A DNA stretch of 64,000 bases from Ilyonectria destructans (taxonomy: Eukaryota > Ascomycota > Sordariomycetes > Hypocreales > Nectriaceae): contig JAHEWK010000009.1 of assembly GCA_020740775.1 (NCBI GenBank), positions 868,001-932,000 on the forward strand, in the 5' to 3' direction. This document shows positions 58,722 to 64,000 of this stretch, piece after piece; position 1 is the stretch's first letter; each line of letters opens with the position of its first letter. The position numbers and the translations under genes are program-made. A model generated the notes under the pieces. The model made no database searches. It saw nothing but the letters and a program-made list of their open reading frames with translations, and was not told where the DNA came from.

Positions 58722-59819
58722 TTATCGTTGTAGCATCTCCAGAACCAGACGCTTATACACTGCCACGCATTCGATCAAGTCTGTGATTGCAACCTGTTCG
58801 TTCTCCCCATGAGCATCCATGATGGATCCTGGCCCGTAGAGGTACTTTTTATGGACACCATTCAGCCGCTGGATGTCAGTACCAAACGAAACGGGCATGG
58901 ATTCCAAGCCTGTGGCCATTATCAGCATCAACTTGGACCAAAGAGTCGTCGTAACATGTAAGATGGTCTTACCTTGAAGCTGGTGATCGAGAAGAGTTTC
59001 AGGGTACGCAAATGACTTTTTCAAAGTGATGTCAGGGTATTTTCTGACTACCTCCGACACTTTCTTCTCAATGTTTGCCAACCCAGTCGCGACACGAATG
59101 CCGCACAGAGCAGAGGCCTCGGCGGCGAGGACATTGTATGCCACGCCGCCATTGATCTTTCCACAGCGAAAGGTTGTCGGCCCAAGCAGCTCAGAGGTTG
59201 GAAGCTCAAGCGCTCCAAGTTCCTCCAACAATGACACTAGCATCGATGTTGCACTCTTCCCCTGGCCAGGGTACCCCGAGTGACAAGCCTGACCAGTCGC
59301 AAAGAGCTCGAAGACGTAATGTCCCTTGTGACCGGTAGCCAACTTGCCCTCCGTTGGCTCCCCAAAGATGACTGCTTCCCAGGTCAGGTTCATGTCATTG
59401 GCCGCAAGCATTCCGGGGCCTCCCTTCTCCTCTCCCACGACGAAGAGCAGCGACACATCTCCGTCTTTCGCGGCACCTTCGGCCCGTAGCTCTTCGAGAG
59501 CGATGATCTGAGCGGCTAAAGGGCCTTTGTCATCGCAAGCTCCGCGGCCAAAGATGGTGTCGCCCTTGATGCTGAAAGGAATGTGCGGCGGGACCGTGTC
59601 CATGTGAGAGGTGAGCAAGGTGCGTGCCTTGCGATTTTCGCCGAGATAGGCATATACATTGCAACGGTCGGAGTTTGGTGCAATTGGGACAAGTTCCACG
59701 CTATAGTTCAAGGACTTCAGATACTGGGCAAGAAATACACCAATTTCGTGCTCCTCCTCGCTAACGGACGGAATCTCCATCAGCTGCTTGAGAAGTTTGA
59801 CCACTGGCGTGTTTGCCAT
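58722..59819 (-). CDS. M20-family metallopeptidase / amino-acid deacylase (ArgE/DapE-like)
   Basis: Exons 59819-58973 and 58909-58722 give 344 aa; the 63-nt stretch between them would be in frame if retained but has good GTAAG...CACAG ends, and splicing gives HQLQGLESMPVSFGTDIQRL, matching the family. Di-zinc ligands: TSHMDTVPP (His, Asp), GRGACDDKG (Asp) and VVGEEKGGPG (Glu-Glu), with GKINGGVAYNVL in the dimerisation lid. ATG at 59819 (MANTPVVKLL) is preferred over the longer open frame. Members remove acyl or carbamoyl groups from amino acids or split small peptides; the L-carbamoylase subclass also belongs to M20. The exact substrate is unknown. Its promoter has a TCGGC-N8-GCCGA site. Confidence 0.84.
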   Translation of the reverse strand: MANTPVVKLLKQLMEIPSVSEEEHEIGVFLAQYLKSLNYSVELVPIAPNSDRCNVYAYLGENRKARTLLTSHMDTVPPHIPFSIKGDTIFGRGACDDKGPLAAQIIALEELRAEGAAKDGDVSLLFVVGEEKGGPGMLAANDMNLTWEAVIFGEPTEGKLATGHKGHYVFELFATGQACHSGYPGQGKSATSMLVSLLEELGALELPTSELLGPTTFRCGKINGGVAYNVLAAEASALCGIRVATGLANIEKKVSEVVRKYPDITLKKSFAYPETLLDHQLQGKTILHVTTTLWSKLMLIMATGLESMPVSFGTDIQRLNGVHKKYLYGPGSIMDAHGENEQVAITDLIECVAVYKRLVLEMLQR

Positions 59820-60712
59820 CTCGAGTATTGTTGAATTGATTGTAGATCCTGGACTAATGCTCTCCGTGGGTGATTTAACACCAATGTATTTGCAAACAAG
59901 AGTCCGTTTCAGCACGATAAGCAATCATCCGTTCTTTTGTCTTTCAATTATGATGGATCGATCACTGTGCGTAGTCCACCTAGCGGTATCGGCACTTGCT
60001 TGCCGAGTAAAAAAGCCTTACGCGTCCGTGGCGTTATCATATCAATGAGTAGCCGGTAATCACGCCGGCTCAAGTACATACCAATCAAAAGTAGACGATA
60101 AAGCACTACAAGGATAAATGTGATCTTGATTCTTGCCATTGCTCAATGTTGGCCTTGACTAGGTACACGCGAACTGTTGCCGGAACCAGTTACGCGCCAT
60201 GAAGGGAGGCTTAAGCATACCCTTGAGACGTATCAATGATTACAGTGGCTTGCAAATATTGAGTAGCGAAGGTCGGCGCCGTTAAAAGCATGTAAACTCA
60301 CAGATTTAGACTGTTGGCGCAGGAGAAGAAGGAAGAAGAAGCAGAGCCTGACGATTTTTAAAGTACTATGCTGTTTAGACTTTGTCGTATTCAAATAGAG
60401 ATTATATTTAATATCACATATGACCTACTTCTAAAATTTATAGTTTCAATCGTCATTCTAACAGTAAGCTTGAAGTATTATAATCCTAGATATGACTAGA
60501 ATGAAGCTACTATATGGAGTGCAGCAAGTTCATTATCTTGAAATCTGACGCTTTACATACGCTGCATATGCAACGAGTGAAATAGACTCGGTTTAAACAT
60601 CTACCCTAGCCTAGCCGTAGTGATATCAATATAATGAGTTCCGTCTTCCGGTGTAATTGTAACTTGTATGCTCCTATCATGACCCTCTCGACATTTAACC
60701 CCATCATCAAAT
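59820..60712. promoter_or_regulatory. M20 gene promoter and AT-rich spacer
   Basis: TCGGC-N8-GCCGA at 59989-60006, about 170-190 bp upstream of the M20 start, plus a lone TCGGC at 60273-60277. From about 60350 to 60712 the DNA is AT-rich 3' flank without coding signal. Confidence 0.55.
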
Positions 60713-62444
60713 CTAGATTGAGTACCTAAAGTAAACATCGTAATCACCCAAGTCAGGATTCGGCACGATCGGAGTTCCCGCTTGTTCTGCAGCCAAGATC
60801 TTGGCCGCGCGCTTCCGGTTCACCCAAGTGAAGGCAGCCATGAGAACCAGCACATCGACAAATGCAAAGCAAGCCAAGCCCAATGCGATTGTCAGTCCAG
60901 GAATGTATCGTGGGGCGGTCTGTGTGGTGAAGATCTGCCCCACGGCGACACCGGCAGTGTTTCCGAGACAGAGAGTGAACCCAACCATGGTCGCTCGCTT
61001 GTAGTGCTTCGATACGTTATCCCGCAGCCACATGAGCGACAGGCCCGTTGTTGGGTAAATTCCAAGAGCCGCAACTGAAGAATATTAGAATGATACCTCG
61101 AGAGACGCAATAAGAAGAACAACATACTGAAGCTTGCAAAGAACCTCACTTTAAGGTTGTCGACACTAATCAAGAGCGCGTAACCGACAATTAGGCAGAG
61201 AAGACACCCAGCAATGTACGGCCCACGGTAACCAGTTCTGTCTGAGAAATACGCAATGACCAAAAAGAATACCAAGGCGCAAACATATATGGGAACAGTC
61301 ATGAGGTTGGCCGTGACAGATGCGTAGCCAAGGCCACGGACAATGGCCGGCATGAAAGTTGTCAGTCCGTATAGGGAAATGTTTACCGAAAACTGATATG
61401 CAAAGAATGCATACCATTTGGGATCAGTAAAGGCCTTAAGACACTCGTCCCAGGAGAACTTCTCATCGTGGCCCCAAGAGGGATCGGCTGCATAACGAGC
61501 CTTCATCATGTCCTTTTCGTCGGCCGTCAAGAACCAAGCTTCGGTAGGTGATTCGGGGAAGACGAGCCAGAACATGGGCACAACGATGATGGTCATGGCA
61601 CCCTCGACGGCGAACAGCCACCGCCAACCTTCAAAGTTGGAAGTGCGGATCTGAGTAAGGCCGTATGCCAGAATACCACCAAAGGCACTAGAGAAAGCGC
61701 TAAAGGCAAATATGAAGGAAGATCGTTGACCCCGTTCGGACTTCTTGTAGACCCAGCCGAGGTAGACGTTTATGCAAGGAATAAGTCCGGCCTCGAACAA
61801 GCCGATCATCAGTCGGCAAGCGTATAGTCCGTGGTAGTTCTGGATGAAGGCTTTCCATGTCAATCAGTACACGTATCGTCCCAAACGACTGTTGGAACTA
61901 CACGTACCCATTCCGAGAGAGCTGGCTCCCCAGCAGAAAGCACTGACGGTCATGAGAGGCTTGGGGCCAAGTACTTTAAGTAGGACTGCAACTGGTCCCT
62001 CGAGCGGAACATATGTGGCGAAGCTGTGGGCAAGATTCAGACGTCAGGGGGCTCTTGCAAAGGTAGCACATGGAGACTCACAGCAGGGTTGTCGCTGTGC
62101 CAAATTGGTTGCCAACAAGCCCAATATCCTCTGGCATTCCTGCGATATTGGCATTTCCCAAGTTGCTTCGATCGAGATTTGACATCATGTATAGAACACC
62201 CATAGCCATGATTGCGTAGAGCTGTTGAGATGGGCGTCAGCTTTTTTTCCCTTCGAGTGACAGTGGATGGTTTTGCACTTGCATCAAACTTTCTCATCAT
62301 CCGCCTTTCTTTGACGGGGTCGATAAAATATTCGGACGATCCATTGTCGGAGTCCGGCACCGACGATTCATTGCGTGTTGTTGCGCTTTTCGCCGAATGT
62401 GGATTGTCATGTTGCTTTGCAACTGTGCTGTTGACAATTGCCAT
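60713..62444 (-). CDS. MFS permease, Dal5/allantoate anion:cation symporter family
   Basis: Five minus-strand exons, 62444-62283, 62221-62082, 62023-61908, 61850-61128 and 61074-60713, give 500 aa. The first intron (62282-62222) has GC-AG ends (GCAAGT...CAACAG). Family blocks: LYAIMAMGVLYMMSNLDRSNLGNANI, YVPLEGP, RLMIGLFEAGLIPC, EGWRWLFAVEGA and ESPTEAWFLTADEK; about twelve helices. This family carries allantoate, ureidosuccinate, small peptides, vitamins and other anions, which suits uptake of N-carbamoyl or 5-oxo-amino acids. It is divergent from the 5-oxoprolinase/hydantoinase gene and shares its promoter, a strong functional link. Confidence 0.88.
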
Positions 62445-63273
62445 GTTTTCAGATATTACACGGACGCGCGATGGCTTGGACTGGTCTCGGGGGATGGGAG
62501 AGGCATTCGGGGACTACATGTGTGCAATTATAATAACTTGTCCAGGCTGTAATTGATCCTGGCTGTCAGGCTTCGCCAGAGATAAGAAGTCGTAAGATAG
62601 AAGGGTAGAGATTCGGTATCAGGATACCTAGAAGTAGCACCTCGTTATCTATCTGCTAGCCCCGGCGGTCAGCGTTACTTTAATCTCGATTCAATCTCCA
62701 CAACTACCCTACAGGCTCTACTGGCTCCAAGATTGTCATGGTTTTAGTTGTATCTTTTGCCATATTGACAATGTAATTGTTACAAGTGACACAGCGGCCA
62801 GCTATTCCAAGGCTAGCGAAAATCGGCCATCAATTATCTACGAGTTCTGAGGTCAGGGAATCTTTGGACAATCGCCGTCGGGATCGTCATGCCGACTTGT
62901 ACTGCGGAGATTAATCCACTAATTACTTGGCAAGTCGGCTCGGTCGCTGTGAGCCGACAATCTGCTTGGCATTCTACCACACTTATCGTGGACCGACCCT
63001 TATCTAACGCGCCATATCAAACCGATCGGCATTTCATCAGAGGACACCGGGCCGTTGGGTCCGGACGGGGCTCCTCCTCCGTGTGCAAAGTCGCCCGGGG
63101 TCGATTCCACCCCGGGTTCGATGAAAACCTGAGTCAATCGTTCATAGAGGGGAATGTTGTCTTGCCAAGTGTTACCATAAAAAGACGGGGGCTCAGGCAA
63201 ATTAAGAAATTTCTATCATTTTGATTGAATAGATTTGTTCACGACAACCCTACTAAAGGTCCCCTTGTCCATA
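62445..63273. promoter_or_regulatory. Divergent promoter of the permease and 5-oxoprolinase/hydantoinase
   Basis: TCGGC at 62823, GCCGA at 62891, TCGGC-N13-GCCGA at 62935-62957 and CCGATCGG at 63022-63029. A perfect 8-bp-arm inverted repeat CCCGGGGT-N7-ACCCCGGG lies at 63094-63116, about 160 bp before the oxoprolinase ATG. No coding frame. Confidence 0.6.
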
Positions 63274-64000
63274 ATGGCCACCACCGCATCCGGCATACGC
63301 ATTGCCATCGACCGAGGTGGTACCTTTACTGACGCCTGGGCCTGGATCCCCCAAACAAACGAAAAACTGGTCATCAAGGTGCTCTCGCAAAGCCCTGATG
63401 AATATGAAGATGCTCCGACCGAGTGCATCCGGCAGATCCTCGAGACGGCCAATGGTCAGCCAATCTCAAGAGGAACGCTGTTGAACCTGGATCAAGTCGA
63501 ATCCATCCGCATGGGTACGACTGTGGCAACCAATGCCCTCTTGGAACGTAAAGGCGAGCGCACCGCGCTAGTCATCACCAAGGGATTCCGAGATATACTG
63601 GAGATAGGCAACCAAGCTCGACCTCACATCTTTGATCTTTCAGTTTGTCGCATGGGCAAATTGTATGAGACTGTGCTCGAGGTCGATGAGCGTGTTACCA
63701 TCGAGGGCTTCGCAGAGAATCCGGAGCCTAAGCCCATTATCGACGTCGCTTCAAATCCTGACCTGACGATAGGCTTGTCCGGCGAAGCAATTCGTATCAT
63801 CAAAGTTCCAGACTACGGCCAAGTCCGGCGTGACCTCTCAGAGCTGTGGTCACGGGGCTATCGAAGCGTGGCTATCGCCGTCATGCATTCTTACACTTTC
63901 CAAGACCACGAACTTGGTATCGCCAATATTGCTCGGGAGCTCGGTTTCAGGGTTTCTGCTTCCTCGGAGCTTCAAAAGATGGCCAAGATTGTACCGCGAA
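63274..64000 (+). CDS. OXP1: 5-oxoprolinase / ATP-dependent hydantoinase, N-terminal part (cut by window edge)
   Basis: Open from the ATG at 63274 to the window end (242 codons). It begins MATTASGIRIAIDRGGTFTD, the actin-like ATPase phosphate-binding start of the hydantoinase A / 5-oxoprolinase family, then SIRMGTTVATNALLERKGER, VITKGFRDILEIGNQARP and HIFDLSV, VDERVTIEG: an N-terminus typical of eukaryotic ~1300-aa 5-oxoprolinases. These enzymes open 5-oxoproline (or related cyclic ureides in bacterial hydantoinases) with ATP. Which ring is the substrate here is not visible. The divergent permease and the downstream-acting carbamoylase make an N-carbamoyl/hydantoin route attractive but unproven; plain 5-oxoproline salvage is the alternative. 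Confidence 0.9.
   Translation, partial: MATTASGIRIAIDRGGTFTDAWAWIPQTNEKLVIKVLSQSPDEYEDAPTECIRQILETANGQPISRGTLLNLDQVESIRMGTTVATNALLERKGERTALVITKGFRDILEIGNQARPHIFDLSVCRMGKLYETVLEVDERVTIEGFAENPEPKPIIDVASNPDLTIGLSGEAIRIIKVPDYGQVRRDLSELWSRGYRSVAIAVMHSYTFQDHELGIANIARELGFRVSASSELQKMAKIVPR

Noticed and set aside
58910..58972. Reading through the 63-nt in-frame segment of the M20 gene as coding
   Set aside because: It has GTAAG and CACAG ends, and its removal restores the conserved spacing before the GTDIQRL block.
63100..63125. tRNA-like B-box (GGGTTCGATG) near the oxoprolinase promoter
   Set aside because: No matching A-box or cloverleaf arms around it; better explained by the inverted repeat at 63094-63116.

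Overview
The window is genomic DNA of a filamentous ascomycete (Pezizomycotina; probably a Sordariomycete such as Hypocreales, which is inference). The grounds are genes with short introns (about 45-150 nt) carrying GT-AG ends and CTAAC-like branch points, many Zn(II)2Cys6 regulators, an NPS6-type siderophore synthetase, a sphingolipid C9-methyltransferase, a histidine acid phosphatase and pogo/Fot-type transposon debris. Exon structures were worked out by hand from reading frames and splice sites.

Layout. 0-8.2 kb: iron acquisition, with an NPS6/SidD-like extracellular siderophore synthetase (A-T-C-degenerate A-T-C) followed by an EstB-like siderophore esterase that has an iron-GATA-type site in its promoter. 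8.9-16.2 kb: kynurenine aminotransferase, mitochondrial D-lactate dehydrogenase and a divergent Zn2Cys6 regulator; two of the intergenic regions share a promoter module. 17.8-19.7 kb: a lone intronless phospholipase D-like gene that looks foreign. 21-30 kb: two Zn2Cys6 regulators interleaved with three FAD enzymes, one of them a pseudogene with two visible lesions. 31-37.6 kb: secreted histidine acid phosphatase, a transposase relic in AT-rich DNA, and a divergent sugar-porter/amidohydrolase pair. 39-41.4 kb: an F-box/ankyrin protein. 43.4-45.1 kb: sphingolipid C9-methyltransferase whose first intron lacks its expected acceptor.

47.4-64.0 kb (running off the right edge): nine contiguous genes that read as one catabolic cluster for cyclic ureides/5-oxoproline, N-carbamoyl amino acids, D-amino acids and small peptides: M19 dipeptidase, N-carbamoyl-D-amino-acid hydrolase, peroxisomal D-amino-acid oxidase, D-2-hydroxyacid dehydrogenase, Zn2Cys6 activator, aspartate-type aminotransferase, M20 deacylase/peptidase, Dal5-type MFS permease and an ATP-dependent 5-oxoprolinase/hydantoinase. 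Every promoter-bearing intergenic region in this block, and only these as far as I could see, carries inverted pairs of the half-site TCGGC/GCCGA, with spacers that recur (1, 8 or 13 nt). I propose that this is a pathway-specific regulon of the internal Zn2Cys6 protein; it is the most interesting system in the window.
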